Part shown: positions 9,494-22,337 of the stretch, piece by piece
How the letters are laid out: each line of letters opens with the position of its first letter
How positions within the stretch are numbered: position 1 is the stretch's first letter
Assembly: GCF_905171765.1 (NCBI RefSeq)
Contig: NC_053390.1
Span: 301,051,122 to 301,115,121 of the forward strand
DNA length: 64,000 bases
Origin: Bufo bufo
Taxonomy: Eukaryota > Chordata > Amphibia > Anura > Bufonidae
Direction of reading: 5' to 3'
Notes under the pieces: model-generated
What the model saw: only the letters and a program-made list of their open reading frames with translations
Databases searched by the model: none
Told to the model about the DNA's origin: nothing
Translations under genes and position numbers: made by a program

Positions 9494-12400
9494 CTATGCA
9501 GTTCTGCGTGCGGCTCTCCGTTTCCTTTCAATGTCCTCATATACCCTAATTTTTTGGAGGTATGAACCCCACTCCCTTATTGAGGGCGGGGAGACAGAGC
9601 CCCAATACTTTATCAATATAGCTTTAGCGACCATCAATCCCCGCATCCAAATCCGTCTAACCTGGGGCGGGACTTCCACATCTGACCCATAATCTCCAAA
9701 GATCACTACCAAAATTCCCGGGTTATAATTCATTGAACTCTCCCTTTGTAGGGTAGCGAAAACCTCATCCCAATAACTTCTTATTTTGCTGCAGCTCCAA
9801 AGCAAATGGACATAGTTGGCATTAATATATCCACATTTAGAGCAGCAGCAATCCCGATCTTTATTTTGGAGAAATTTTCCTTGGGTTCTAGGCGTATAAT
9901 ATAGTCTATGGAGTATCTTAAATTGAATTAACCTATGCGCACTGGAAACTGTCGCCTTTCTCACATTCCTATAAATAGTAGACCACTGTAGTGGGGGGCA
10001 ATTTAACTCTTGCTCCCACTTATCTATGCTTTTGAAAGGTGTTACAGTTGCCAGTGCCATTCGGAGTTTCGCATACAGTCTAGATAACTTCACTTTTTCA
10101 TACTTCTGGGCGTCACAAAAATCAAAAAATATATTCTCTCGTGGAAAAATAAACCCCCTATTCCTAGAGGTTTCAAATATATGTTTCAAACGTGAATACA
10201 TAAATAAGTCTAATGGTGAACTATCTGAAAAACCAAATTCCAAAAGTGATTTAAAGCGACCCATAAAAAAAAGGTCGGACACTCTGTTGATACCTTTACG
10301 TAACCAATAACCAAAATCTGTGATTTTGAAGAACTCCTCCAGCCCCCTGTTCTCCCACAGAGGGGTGAAAACAAACGGACCGGAAGATTTAAGGATCTTC
10401 TTCAGTCTGTTCCACACCCTCTGCAGTGAGCACGGGATCAGCAAGGACCTCCCCATTCCCATAAACCCAGTCTCCAAACATGCAAAAATATTATCAAGTG
10501 GTTTATCAAAAACTTTAGTCAAATATCGTGAAAGTAAACTCTCTTTTGAAAAACAACAACGCTGAATCTGTGCACATAGAAAATAACCTTGAAAAAAAGG
10601 TAATGACAGCCCACCATCTGCCTCCGACAGCCATAGATATCTCTGTTTTATACGAACCCTCTTCCTTCCCCAAATTAAATCGTTGATCATAGTCTCCAAC
10701 CTATGAAAGAAGATATCATCTATCCAGATGGGGGAGGCACACAACGGAAACAAAACTATCGGTAAGATAATCATTTTAATCAAAGCTATTCGGTCCGTCT
10801 CTGTGCCAGTATCAATTTCCGCCAAGCGTTGATTTTGTCCCTAACTTTATTCAACACCGGAGCCAGATTAAGATCATAAAACCTATTTATAGGGACCCCA
10901 ATCTTAACCCCCAAATAATCTAAAGTATCATTAGGGGCCAAAACACGAACTCGCCTCCCCTCAACTACAGCTTTGCGGTTCAGCGGGAGGAGAGATGACT
11001 TTGACCAATTGATTCTATAACCTGATAGTTTGCCATAATCTTCTATTACCTCTATGACATACGGGAGAATTTTCCATCCCTGATCCAGGAACAGGATCAC
11101 GTCATCGGCATATAAGCTTATTTTATCGCCCACTCCCGCCACCCCAAAACCGTCTATACGACTATCTAAGCGAATCCGGGAAGCCAATGGTTCAATAAAA
11201 AGAGCGAAGAGGAGAGGAGACAGGGGACAGCCCTGTCTCATCCCTCTCCGCATCGTAACGGGAGAAGAGCTGACACCGTTGACACTGATACATGCAACTG
11301 GCTGTGCATATAGCATTTGAGTCATTTCCAGAAACGGATTCCCAAGGCCAAAATGGGACATTGTAGCCCACAAAAAGGACCACTTCATCCTGTCAAATGC
11401 CTTTGCGGCGTCTAAAGACAGAATGGAGTGGTCTATACTGCCCCCAATAGACAAATTCAAATATACCCTATATAGACTCGTATGTATTTGACGTCCCGGG
11501 ATAAAGCCCGTCTGATTGGGGTGTACCAAATCCGCTATAACCCTCTTTAGACGATTGGCCAAAATTTTTGCAAAAATCTTATAGTCCGTATTTAAAAGTG
11601 ATATGGGTCTATATGACCCCATATCACACGGATCCTTCTCCTTTTTTAAGACCAAGATAATCACTGCCTCTCTAAATGATAGAGGTAAAGAGCAGCATGC
11701 ACGGGATTCATTCAGGACTAAAAGCAGGATCGGCAAAAGTACTTTAGCATGGTACCTATATAGATCAAACGGCAATCCATCTGAACCAGGGGCTGATTTA
11801 TATTTTAGAGAGAGAAGAGTCGCCTGGAGTTCCTCTAAAAGGATGGGGGAGTCCAAGCGCTCTCTATCTTGAGAACATAACTGGGGGAGCTCTAATCTTT
11901 GAAGATATTGGTCCATATCGGTGCGACTAGACATAGACTCAGATTTATAAAGGGTAGAATAATATCTCGCAAATTCCTCCCTTATCTCCTCTGCAGAACT
12001 CACCCCAACACCCTGTAAGTTTCTGATTTCTCTTATACTGGTAGACTCTCTCTGGTTGGCCACCAGACGAGCCAAAAACCTGCCCGTTTTACCAGATTCG
12101 CAAAAACGATTCTGGCCTTGAAATAAGAGCTTATGTTGTGCTTTTTTATATAGGAGCATCTTAAGCTGTAAGTTGGCCTCTTTTAGCTGATTAATGGATT
12201 GCTCCGTATAAGAGTTAATTAATGCGGCGCGTAAACTCCTTATTAAGTCTGTCAATTGTTGTTCCCTGCGCCGTACTACCTTTCTAAACCCATTAATTTT
12301 GCTAAAGTATAAGCCCCTTATATGGGCTTTCAGAGCGTCCCACACGTAGTGAATATGTGCCGATCCTACATTAAGGTCCCAAAATTCCTGAATATCCTGG

Positions 12401-13182
12401 TCTATTCGGGATTGCTCCCCTATCACATCAAACCAGTGCGGGTTCAGTTTAAAGATTCTACCTGTATTTGGGGCTTCCGCAAATATAACAAGAACTGGGG
12501 AGTGATCCGAGATTCCATGAGGTTCATACCTCATTCTCAGGACGCGACCGCACAGATCCCGACTTGCAAACGCCAGATCTATACGGGACATTGACCCGAA
12601 TGACTGGCTAAAACATGAGAAGATTTTTTTATTGCCATAGAGGTGGCGCCAGATATCGACCAGCGCCAACTCCTGGCACACAACAGTCAAAGGGGATCCC
12701 GCGCGACCGCGCCCAGAGAACGACGAGAACCGATCCAACTCAGGATCAGGTACTGCATTAAAATCACCTGCCACTAATAGCGCACATTGATTTTTTGTGG
12801 ATATATATTGGACCAGCTGTGAAAACACCGTTGCATTAAATGGTGGAGGGATATAAATAAAAGCCAATATGACCTCCTGCCCTTTCCAATACCCGTGGAG
12901 GAATACAAATCTCCCTTCTTTATCAATCAGGCTATCTAGCGGCTGATACTCCATCCCATGATGAATATATACGCTAACCCCTCTTGCATAAGAGGAGTAG
13001 CAAGCGTGGTACTCAAGAGAAGCCCATTTCCTTTTCAGTATATAAATCCTATCTAAGGTAGCATGGGTCTCCAGTAGTACCACAATCGCCGGCAGATGGC
13101 GGACCACAAGGTCGAATACCACCGTCCTCTTCACCCTGTCTCCCAGCCCTCTCACATTCCAAAATAGAATGTTACACGGCAT
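9494..13182 (-). pseudogene. LINE ORF2: endonuclease and reverse transcriptase, one frameshift
   Basis: Two long frames overlap at 10786-10825. The first (13182-10786, 798 aa) starts MPCNILFWNVRGLGDR and holds an AP-type endonuclease (LLETHA, GDFNAVPDPELD, SRIDLAF, SDHSPV) in roughly the first 230 residues. It then holds reverse-transcriptase blocks PGSDGLPFDLY, SYRPISLLN, HPNQTGFIPGRQ, LDAAKAFDRMKW, GMRQGCPLSPLLF and the catalytic YADDVILF. The second (10825-9494, 443 aa) continues in another frame from RIALIKMIILPIVLF and ends with a Cys/His knuckle (CCCSKCGYINANYVHLLWSC). Joined they give about 1,230 residues, normal for L1-type ORF2. The only visible break is this frameshift, just past the reverse transcriptase core. 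It nicks DNA and copies the element's RNA at the target. Confidence 0.88.
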
Positions 13183-13398
13183 ATCCTATGAATAAAGGGA
13201 ATTTCTAACCCCCCTTTCTTAACGGAGAGGCACGCAAATCTGCACAGCAAACGACGGCAGCCAATCCCTCCCTTAAACCCACCCCCAGAATGGTTGACAG
13301 GGCATTTCACAATACCCATCAACCTCTCTCCTTCCACCAAACCTCCCCCCTGCCACCTCCCCTCATTAACCTCCCTCCTCACCCACCTTCCGTACTTT

Positions 13399-14364
13399 TC
13401 ATAGGCCCTTTAGGTCCAACCATTGCGCAGCCTCCGACTGTGTGGAAAAGAACCGCACAGAGTCATTGTATACCACTCTCAATTTAGCGGGATATAACAT
13501 TGAATAGGCAATCTTAGCTACAATCAATCTTTTTTTCACATCAAAAAAAGATCTTCTTTTATTTTGTGTCTCTCGCGAAAAATCGGGAAAGATTGATATC
13601 AGATTACCATTAAATTGTATGTTTTCTACATCTCTTTTGCGTCTAAGGACCCAGTCCCGATCCTTTGAGCAAACAAATTTTGCCAGGATTGCCCTGGGAG
13701 GGGCCCCTGGAGGAGGTTTTTTGAAGGGGATTCTATGGGCTCTTTCCACACAGAAGGTAGATACATCATAATCAGGTCCCAGACTTTCTACCAACCACTT
13801 CTGAATAAAATTCGGCGGGTTATCCTTTTCTGCCCCTTCTGGAAACCCTACTAACCGCAGATTATATCTACGAGACCTATCCTCCAGCTCTACCACTTTT
13901 CTCCTTAACCAAGAGCGATCCTCATCCACCTCTTCTAGTCTGTTCTTTAATAGATCATTCTCTACGGTGACAGAGTTGACTGCAGTCTCCAATTCCTTCA
14001 CCTTTAGTCTCAACTTCGACATTTCGTCTCTTATTATGGTAATGTCGCCTTGAACCCCTGCAAGGGAAGAAGTCAACTCTGTCACCGAAGTGTTAGTAGC
14101 ATTCACTACTCCCAGTATATCCTGGAGTTTTTTATTGATACTGTCAAAACCTTCACCATGGGAGGAACTGACCTTTGATAAACCCCGTTCTAACTGATCC
14201 GTATTATCTAATCCTGGCTCAATCTGAGAAGCAGATCTATGTACACCTCCCCTAGTTTTAGGTGGTGGTGACTTCAGAAATTTATCTAACCAGGCCTGTG
14301 GGCTCCCCCCTGATCCTCCTTTTGGGGAGGTCACTCCTCCTGATTTGCGAAATTTTGGCGGCAT
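13399..14364 (-). CDS. LINE ORF1 protein, 321 aa, L1-like
   Basis: This is an intact frame starting MPPKFRKSGG. The first 65 residues are basic and rich in Gly, Pro and Ser. A long coiled coil follows (about 80-165), with heptads such as ELTSSLAGVQGDITIIRDEM and LRLKVKELETAVNSV. The stretch VELEDRSRRYNLRLVGFPEG opens the RNA-binding (RRM-like) domain typical of L1 ORF1, continuing through VERAHRIPF and RAILAKFVCSKDRDWVLRRK. L1 ORF1 proteins form trimers through the coiled coil and coat the element's RNA. It lies directly upstream of ORF2 in the same transcript. Length and domain order are normal and no break is seen. Confidence 0.88.
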   Translation of the reverse strand: MPPKFRKSGGVTSPKGGSGGSPQAWLDKFLKSPPPKTRGGVHRSASQIEPGLDNTDQLERGLSKVSSSHGEGFDSINKKLQDILGVVNATNTSVTELTSSLAGVQGDITIIRDEMSKLRLKVKELETAVNSVTVENDLLKNRLEEVDEDRSWLRRKVVELEDRSRRYNLRLVGFPEGAEKDNPPNFIQKWLVESLGPDYDVSTFCVERAHRIPFKKPPPGAPPRAILAKFVCSKDRDWVLRRKRDVENIQFNGNLISIFPDFSRETQNKRRSFFDVKKRLIVAKIAYSMLYPAKLRVVYNDSVRFFSTQSEAAQWLDLKGL

Positions 14365-15773
14365 TTTTGTCTAAGTAAGTAAGCTGCAATTATAAACACA
14401 CTTATAAACACCCCTACCCACAAAATAGTTGCCAACTAATTGGATAGTTACATCCCCCAAATAAAAACCTATAAACAGTTACAAGTAACTATATAACAGT
14501 CATCACCTAAGGAAAAGAAAAGTACAGGTAATTATATAACAATCGTCACCTAAGGAGAAGAAAAGTACAGAGCCACTAACAAACAAAATATATAGTTGGA
14601 AATCATATACATGAACGTGTGGCGAAACCACTAAATAACTAAGTATCTTATTGAAATTAGGATTAGTGTGTAAGACCAGTTTACTTAATACGACAGCAAA
14701 ATACCCAGTAATGACGCCGTTCTTGCATTTCTGGTTAAAACCCCAAAAATAAAATTTTTCAGGCACCCCACTATAATAACAAAAAGCGCCCAAGTCAGTT
14801 TCCCATTGACGACTGCAATTTTCAAAGGGTCAGCCCATCCACATAGAGTAGATAAAGGGAGGCCTAACGTCCATCCGTGAAAAGAGATCCTCTTGGGCCT
14901 TGTCACTTCATCTATAGCAAAAAAAAAAAAAAGGGGGGGGGGAACCGTTCCTTAAGTTCCTTCAGTTCCCAGGGCCCAGCTCCAATGCCCACAGCGAGGC
15001 ATACAGCTACCAGCACCCACGGAAATCCAACAAGGGCCACAGAAAATCCGTGGATTATAGTACACCCCGTCCTCACAAGGCCCCCCGCTAACAACACCAG
15101 ACCACTGCCATCTCCCCAAGAATATTAGTGTGTTAATGAAACGAGAGATATCTCCAAATTCACCCACCGGACACCAAACCCAGGCTCTCTACTCCACCCA
15201 CGGACACCGCAGCTCAGCAACCCAGCAGGCTCACCAGCTCCAGCGCCCCCAATACCTCGCAGGCAGCAGACCACATGCAGGCAAACACAGGGATACCACC
15301 GATCAGAGGCAAAAAACAGCGTGTGGCGGGTCACAGCCGGCAGTGAACAAGGGGCAGAGCAGATACCATACAGCGGGCCGCAGGCAGGCAGTGGATCAAG
15401 GCAGGTACCGTAAGGCAGCGGCGGGCGGCAGGATGAAGCGGCAGGCAGCAGGTCACTTTGAGCCGCGGGAGACCGCTCAGGGAAAGTAACAGACAGCACT
15501 GTTAATCCTGCATCAAAGCAGATCGCGGCAGACGGCAGGACGAAGCAGCCAGGGGCAGGTCACATCAGGGAGGTCACGTCTGGAGGTTGCTCTCGGTCCC
15601 TTCTAGGCTCGATTAGCCAGGGCTGGTCTGGTCTGGGATCGGCGTTCCTTCACATCCAGGAGCGAGGTGGGGAGAGAGAGGAGAGGGCAGCCAGAGGAGG
15701 AGCGCGGCACCCCTACGTCATGCCGCTACGTTCTGGTCATTATGAAATGGAACCCTGAGGGTGAATCTACTCT

Positions 15774-16460
15774 ACTGAGAGCACCTCTTTTGATCTCAGG
15801 CTCATCCTGTGCGTCACGGTATTTTATTTTATATTATTTTATATTATTTTATTTTATATTGTTTATTTTATATTGGCATGTGGCCCATTGCCTGACTAAA
15901 GTGTCTCTCTCCTTTTGCAAGCTGCTTGTTCATTGGGGACACCTACTACCCATGTGCCATGCTGCCTTTTAGGACTTACTATTTCCCACTCCACTATCAG
16001 AGGTGCTGTTGGTCTCTCCTCTTCCTTCTTAAAAAATTCTATTCCACTCCTTCAAAGGCTGGTCTAGCTCAAAGGCTGACCTTCATTTGCAGAAGCTGCA
16101 GCCAGTACGGGTCTCTTCTTGGGCAAAATAATAGGGTAGTTGTAATTCACATGCAAAGTGCCAAAAGGTTATGTAGCCCACAAGCAAAAGGCTAAATGTA
16201 ATGTAGCACTACACTTTGTCCTGTTATGATGCAGCAAATGACAAAGTGGCAGCTGAATAAATGATTATGAAGTACCTAACCTCAAATGAACTCAGGGAAA
16301 ATACGCTCCTGTTATATACTGTAACTAAAAACAACCTTGGAGAGATGTCTGTGTAGGGTGCTGAACCAAAATGGAGACAGCCACACCTCCAAAGCACAAT
16401 GCAAAATCAAAACACAAAGTTATTAACCCCATCCTATAAAATTAAATAAATACAACTTGC
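15774..16460. other. No gene seen
   Basis: This is the right flank of the LINE. A (TTTTATAT)-like low-complexity run lies at about 15820-15875. The short open frames show no known domain. Confidence 0.4.
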
Positions 16461-16463
16461 TTA

Positions 16464-17215
16464 AGGCCTCTTTCACACTTGCGTTGTCCGGATCCGTCGT
16501 GTACTCCATTTGCCGGAGGTGCCCGCCGGATCCGTAACACCGCAAGTGAACTGAAAGCATTTGAAGACTGATCCGTCTTCAAAATGCGTTCAGTGTTACT
16601 ATGGCACCCAGGACGCTATTAAAGTCCTGGTTGCCATAGTAGTAGTGGGGAGCGGGGGAGCAGTATACTTACCGTCCGTGCGGCTCCCGGGGCGCTCCAG
16701 AACGCCCCATGTGCATGGATGACGTGATCCATGCGATCACATCATCCATGCGCGTGGGGAGCCCTGACGTCACTCTGAAGCGCCCCAGGAGCCGCACGGA
16801 TGGTAAGTATACTGCTCCCCCGCTCCCCACTACACTTTACCATGGCAAACAGGACTTTAGCGTCCTGGCAGCCATGGTAACCATTCAGAAAAAGCTAAAC
16901 GTCGGATCCGGTAATGCGCCGAAACAACGTTTAGCTTAAGGCCGGATCCGGATTAATGCCTTTCAATGGGCATTAATTCCGGATCCGGCCTTGCAGCAAG
17001 TGTTCAGGATTTTTGACCGGAGCAAAAAGCGCAGCATGCTGCGGTATTTTCTCCGGCCAAAAAACGTTCCGGTCCGGAACTGAAGACATCCTGATGCATC
17101 CTGAACGGATTTCTCTCCATTTAGAATGCATGGGGATATTCAGGATTCTTCCGGCATAGAGCCCCGACGACGGAACTCTATGCCGGAACAGAACAACGCA
17201 AGTGTGAAAGAGCCC
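16464..17215. mobile_element. Non-autonomous TTA-flanked MITE (Harbinger-like)
   Basis: The left end, GGCCTCTTTCACACTTGCG, and right end, CGCAAGTGTGAAAGAGCCC, are inverted repeats. Both are flanked by TTA (16461-16463, 17216-17218). A 3-bp TTA duplication and these ends fit PIF/Harbinger MITEs; the class call is inference. The interior is palindromic (ATGATGTGATC words, GTATACTGCTCCCCCGCTCC on both sides) and non-coding. Confidence 0.7.
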
Positions 17216-17325
17216 TTATTTAAATGCAGACTTTAAAGGTGTTTTCAAATGTGACTTCAAAAGATTTTAGAATGAATATGCTTAAGCAGGCTAAGTGAAT
17301 AAATATATTTACTAAGTGTGATTAA

Positions 17326-19716
17326 CCCTTTCACTACCGAGCCATTTTTTCATTTTAAATCCCAGGCCGATTTTTGCAAATCTGACATGCGTCACTTTAT
17401 GTGGTAATAACTTTGGAAAGCTTTTACTTATCCAAGCCATTCTGAGATTGCTTTCTCGTGACACATTGTACTTGTCGATATATTTCACCTTCATTTATAA
17501 AATAATCCAAAATGTATCAAATATTTAGGAAAATTCACAATTTAGTAAGTTTGAATTTCTCTACTTTTAAAACAGATAGTAGTACCTCATAAAATAGCTA
17601 TCAATCAACATTCCCCATATGTCTGCTTTTTGTTGGCATAATTTTGTAAGCGTAATTTAATTTTTTTTGAACGTTACAAGGCAATTTTTTTAGAACGTTA
17701 CAAGGCAATTTTTCAAATTTTCACCAAAATTTCCCAAACCATTTTTTTTAAAGAACCAATTCAGTTATAAAGTGATTTTGTAAGGCTAACCTAATGGAAA
17801 CCACCCATTAATGACCCCATTTTAGAAACTACACCCCTCAAATTATTCAAAACTGATGTTACAAACTTTGTTAACCCTTGAGGTGTTCCACAAGAATTAA
17901 AGGAAAATGGAGGTGATTTTTTTTTTTTTTAAATGTTATTAAAAAATGTTATGTTAGTCAATTTATTTCTTGCAACACAGCAAGGGTTAACAGCAAAATA
18001 AACCTCAATATGCATTACTCTTATTCTGCAGTTTACAGAAATACCCAATATGTAGCGGTAATCTGCTCTATGGGCATGTGCCTGTGGTCAGGAAAGCAGC
18101 CCCATATGGATTTTGGAGGCAGATTTTGCTAGAATGGTTTTTAGGCACCATTTTGCATTTGAAGAGACCCTGACGTACCCCTACAGTCGAAACCCTCATC
18201 AAGTAACCCCATTTTGGAAACTACACCCCTTAAATAATATATTAGGGGGGTACTGAGCACTTTGACCAACCAAGCGTTTAATGGAATTTAGAAACACTTG
18301 ACTGTGAAAATGAAAAGTTTCATTTCTTCCAATAAAATGTTGCTTTAGCCCCAAATTTTTCATTTCCACAAGGGGTAACAGGAGAAAAATCACCCCATAA
18401 TTTGTTACCCATTTTCTCCTGAATACGTCAACACCCCATATGTGTTGGTAAACTGCTCAAGGGGCACATGGCAGGACTCAGAGCAGAAGGAACGCCATAT
18501 GGCTTTTGCAGTGCAGATTTTGATGGATTGGTTTACTGGTGCCGGTTGGTTTTGATATTTTTAATGGTTGTCTTTTGTGGGGGATCATTTTTGGCGGGAT
18601 GAGGTGACGTTTTCATTGGTACCATTTTGGGGTACATGAGACTTTTTGATCGCTTGGTATTACACTTTTTTGAGGCAAGGTGACAAAAAATGGCTGTTTT
18701 GTCTTTTTTTTTTTTACAACATTCACCTGAGGGGCCATCTCATGTCATAATTTTATAGGGCAGGTTGTTATGGACGCAGAGATACCCAATGTGTCTATTA
18801 TTTTTATTTATTTTTTAAAGTTTTACACAGTGAAAGCTTTTTTGAACAGAATAAAATTTTGTTTTTGTGTTGCCATAAAAAAAATATGGCTCTCAGCCAT
18901 ATTTTTTTTATTTTTTGAGCAATTGTCTTAGGTAGGGGCAATTTTTTTTGTGATGACATGACAGTTTGATTTGTACCATTTTGGGGTACGTAAAACTTTT
19001 TGATTGCTTGGTATTACACTTTTTGTGAGGCAAGGGGTCTAAAAAATGGCTTTTTTGTCACATTTTTTTTTTTTTACGGCGTTCACCTGACGGGCTGGAT
19101 CATGTGACTAGTTTTTGCTATTTTTTTTTTACTTTATTTTGGGAAAAGGATGCTTTTTTCTTTTTTTTTTACTTGAAACTTTTAATTTTTTTTGTAAAAC
19201 TTCATTTTTTATTACTTTTTTCACTTAATTTTTTTGTTCCACTCTGGGACTTCAACTTTTGAGGGACTGATCCCCTGTACAATGCATTACAATACTTCTG
19301 TATTGTAATGCATTGGCTGTAAGTGTATTACCACTGTAATACACTTACAGCTTCCTGCCTGTGAGATCCAGGGGGCTGGATCTCACAGGCTCACACGGAA
19401 GGCAGCCACGATGCCTAAGGAAGGCATCGGGCTGCCTTCCCTGCCATTGTGTCCCCTTCACAGCAGCACGGGGACCTTATGGCAGCTCCCTCCCCATACA
19501 TCGCACGTGCTTCGGTCAGCTCTGACTGCGGCACATCTAGGGTTAATGCGCCAGCATACAGCAGGGGTCCGGCAATCAGTCACTGTTGGACCCCTGCAGC
19601 TGATTGGGCGGGCGCAGCTCCTGCACCCAGCCGATAAGCGCGCCGTAGTACTACGGCACTGGGATTTAAGCCAGAGCAGCCAGTGCCGTACATGTACGGT
19701 GCTGGTAGCGAACGGG
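17326..19716. mobile_element. Non-autonomous TTAA-flanked element (piggyBac-like)
   Basis: Flanked by TTAA at 17322-17325 and 19717-19720. The ends CCCTTTCACTACC and GGTAGCGAACGGG are inverted matches in most positions. The inside consists of T-rich repeat modules (GTAACCCCATTTTGGAAACT, ATTTTGGGGTACATGAGACT) and a GC-rich hairpin near the right end (19285-19400). The same modules recur at 27097-30730 and 42600-47430, so this is a large family. TTAA duplication points to the piggyBac superfamily; no transposase is present. Confidence 0.7.
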
Positions 19717-19720
19717 TTAA

Positions 19721-22309
19721 ATAAAAGGTAAAACAGACAAATGACATACAGACTAGTAAAAAGTAAATAATCATCACTGGCCTACACATTTAATTTGGGG
19801 TGAGACTCCAGTCACCATTTTGTAGCACATGAACGACATTCCAGGGTGTACAAGAAATAGGGATAGATCAATTCATCCTACCTAAAATGAAGTTCCAAGT
19901 GGAGTGCCCACTAATTGTTGGTGCAAATCAGAGTTATACCTTTCAGCCCCTCCCCCAGTGTGCAGCACGTATGTTTCTGAGATAACCACTCAGGAACGTG
20001 ACCTCAGCACAGTGGGGGATGGGAATGATCTAACTATACCTAACCCACTGCAATACAAGGAATATCATTACACAGAATATTAAAGGTGACAGAATTAAAG
20101 TACGGTACTATCAGTAGTTAAAAATACCCTTACAACACAGAAGGTCATGTTTGTTTTTTGTCATAGGAAATAATGTTGATGTCATACTAGTTGTGTTATT
20201 CCCATCATTTTATGGCACTAAGGAAGAATATTTATGATCTCTCTGGTGGCTGAATGACCATTTTTGAGGGAGAAGCAAGATGTAGGACATGTAAGTCCTG
20301 TAGCAAGCTCTTTTTGAGTGTCAGATGGCATACCCTATCAATGCCCTTGGAAAAGAGTAGGGTATATTTCCACTGGACCGGGGGTTGAGTGGAGGGGTGG
20401 ACCGTAGGCGCAAAAACGCAACCAGAGTATTTTTATAAACCAATAGGTTTAAACTTATTTACCCTATGAGCGCCTTTTTCTTTCCTTGGCCATTTTGTTA
20501 CTTGGAAAAGAGAGGAGCCTTGGCAGGGATAAAAAGAAAAGAATGTTATGTACAGTCCTTAAAACCTAAGGTGAAGTCTGATCAGTAGTGCTAAGTGAAG
20601 CATTCGAAGCAGAATTCAGTCTGAAGTTTAGCAAAACGTCGATTCACAGTGAATCCAAATTTCTTTGTCCAGTTTTTCCTAAAATGGTATCTGCAGATGT
20701 TACAAAATGAAAGTAAGATTCCCAGGAATGTGAGATCACCCATAGTGCCGTGCAGCCAGCCAATCCGCAGATAACAATCCCGGGTGATGTCACAGCCCTA
20801 TAAAACCGTCATCCCTTGCGGTCTTCGCCATTGTCCTGTGAGATGAGCATTGGGAGTTACGTGGCAAGCACTCATGCGCTCAGGCCAGTGTTGCTGAAAA
20901 TGATTAATAGAAGACAGTCTATTGGAGAGGGATAGTGCAGGGATAGTGCAGGGATAGTGCAGGGAGACTGCAGAAAGACTGCAGGGAGAGTGCAGGAAGA
21001 GTGCAGGGAGAGTGCAGGAAGAGTGCAGGAAGAGTGCAGGAAGAGTGCAGGGAGAGTGTAGAGAGACTGCAGGGAGACTTATTCGCCATAAGTTTTATTT
21101 ATTTATTCCTACATTTACTTATTCCTACATCAGCCGTAAACTAAGATATGTAATTCAATACCAATAAGATGGAAGGCTTTATTACTCCACTGCCAGCGTG
21201 CCAACCAATACCGTCCAGTCTGCACCCCTTAGGGGGGACATGTCTTAATGATGACCATCCTCATCCTTTGCTGGCTTTACTTCTTGCTTCAAAGTCTCCA
21301 TGTCTTAGAAAAGTCAGCAAGATGCAGAGAGATGAGGAGCTAGATGTTCCTGATTACATATTCTCATCAATATTAGATGATGTGGAAAAGGAGGAAAAGC
21401 AGATGGCAGAAGAAGGGCTTCACCTGTAGGGCAGGAGAGCGCTGGGGTTGGAGAAGTGGGTATGCCAGAGCTAATTAATATTCTGTGTTTACTGTCAAAT
21501 AACCTGCAGGAGATTGCAGCCAAGAACAGTAATAATATGCATATTGTGCCCCCACCTAACCAGCCAAACCCCATACCAGCAACAGCTCCTGTTTAAAGGT
21601 GCATTAAAGGTGCCATTAACAATGAAGAAGGACTATAAAGTGTGGTCTTCATTATTAAATAAAGGGAAGCTGCGGGCTAATTGGCCGGGTGGTACTTCAC
21701 TGCAGCATGGACGCAACCCACCAGCAGCACAGCCGCTCTGTGTGCCCGTACATAAGGCAGAGAGACCTGGGTATACCTGATTTATAGCAATTTATGACTA
21801 ATTAATTTGAAAACTTCACTCATCTGTAATGATCAGTATTGAAGGAGAGCTTTGGGGATTATCTAGCCATGGATATGACATATGGAGATTTATTGACCGA
21901 TATGGTGAAATCGGTATTGACAGACTGGCTCATGTACACCTTCACTAAATCCAAATTGCACCAAAAGTCTCTCCAAAATAATTTAGGAAGAGAGCACTGT
22001 GTGTCACTCTATAGTAAAAGCCAAGGCTAATAGGCTACTACTACTAGGCTTTCTATGTCATTCTTGGTCTGTGGAGGTCACATGGCTGAGTAAGGTGCTT
22101 TCTCCAGCTTTCACACTGACAATGTATTAACTTGGATTGCCACTGAGAAATCACAAATGGCACAAATCCTAAATTAACACTTTATATCTATATCTTTTTT
22201 TCTCTTGAATATCATAATAGGCTTAAATGAAATACATATTGATTTACAGTATGTATGAGAGACTAAAGATCCCACCTGGGTACAATATACATGTACTGTA
22301 CTCTGCAGG
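19721..22309. other. Upstream of the first J-delta: no certain gene, one minisatellite
   Basis: A 10-11 bp tandem repeat (AGGGAGAGTGC and AGGAAGAGTGC units) occupies about 20930-21080. A short frame at 21301-21429 (QRDEELDVPDYIFSSILDDV) is followed, after a stop and in another frame, by LQEIAAKNSNNMHIVPPP; this could be a decayed transposon protein, but I do not recognise it. D-delta segments were sought by their paired recombination signals. CACAGTG near 20008-20014 has only a weak nonamer at 23 bp, and no convincing D was found. Confidence 0.4.
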
Positions 22310-22337
22310 AGATTTCGAAGGAGCGTATTTCACAGTG
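22310..22337 (+). promoter_or_regulatory. 12-type recombination signal of the first J-delta
   Basis: Heptamer CACAGTG (22331-22337) stands directly against the J coding sequence. A 12-bp spacer and the nonamer position AGATTTCGA (22310-22318) precede it. The nonamer matches GGTTTTTGT in only 5 of 9 places, so recombination from it may be weak. Confidence 0.5.

Larger units (their letters stand above)
9244..15758 (-). mobile_element. Near-complete L1/Tx1-type LINE, 6.5 kb
   Basis: The element runs right to left. Its flanks carry a perfect 15-bp target-site duplication, GGGTGAATCTACTCT, at 9229-9243 and 15759-15773. On the plus strand the left end is a T-rich run (9244 onward), the reverse of an A-rich 3' tail. 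In the element's own direction come a GC-rich 5'UTR (15758 to 14365), ORF1 (14364-13399), a spacer of about 216 bp, ORF2 (13182-9494, one frameshift) and a short 3'UTR. Two ORFs, an AP-type endonuclease and a coiled-coil ORF1 protein place it in the L1/Tx1 group of LINEs. The complete length and exact duplication mean a fairly recent insertion. A short G run near 14932-14941 and poly-C near 9423-9435 lie inside. Confidence 0.9.

Noticed and set aside
20008..20050. Possible D-delta 3' signal (CACAGTG, 23 bp, ACCTAACCC)
   Set aside because: Nonamer is only 6 of 9 and no matching 12-type signal stands on the other side of a short D; not enough to call a D segment.
21988..21996. CACTGTG near the J segments
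   Set aside because: No nonamer at 12 bp and no J or D coding sequence after it.
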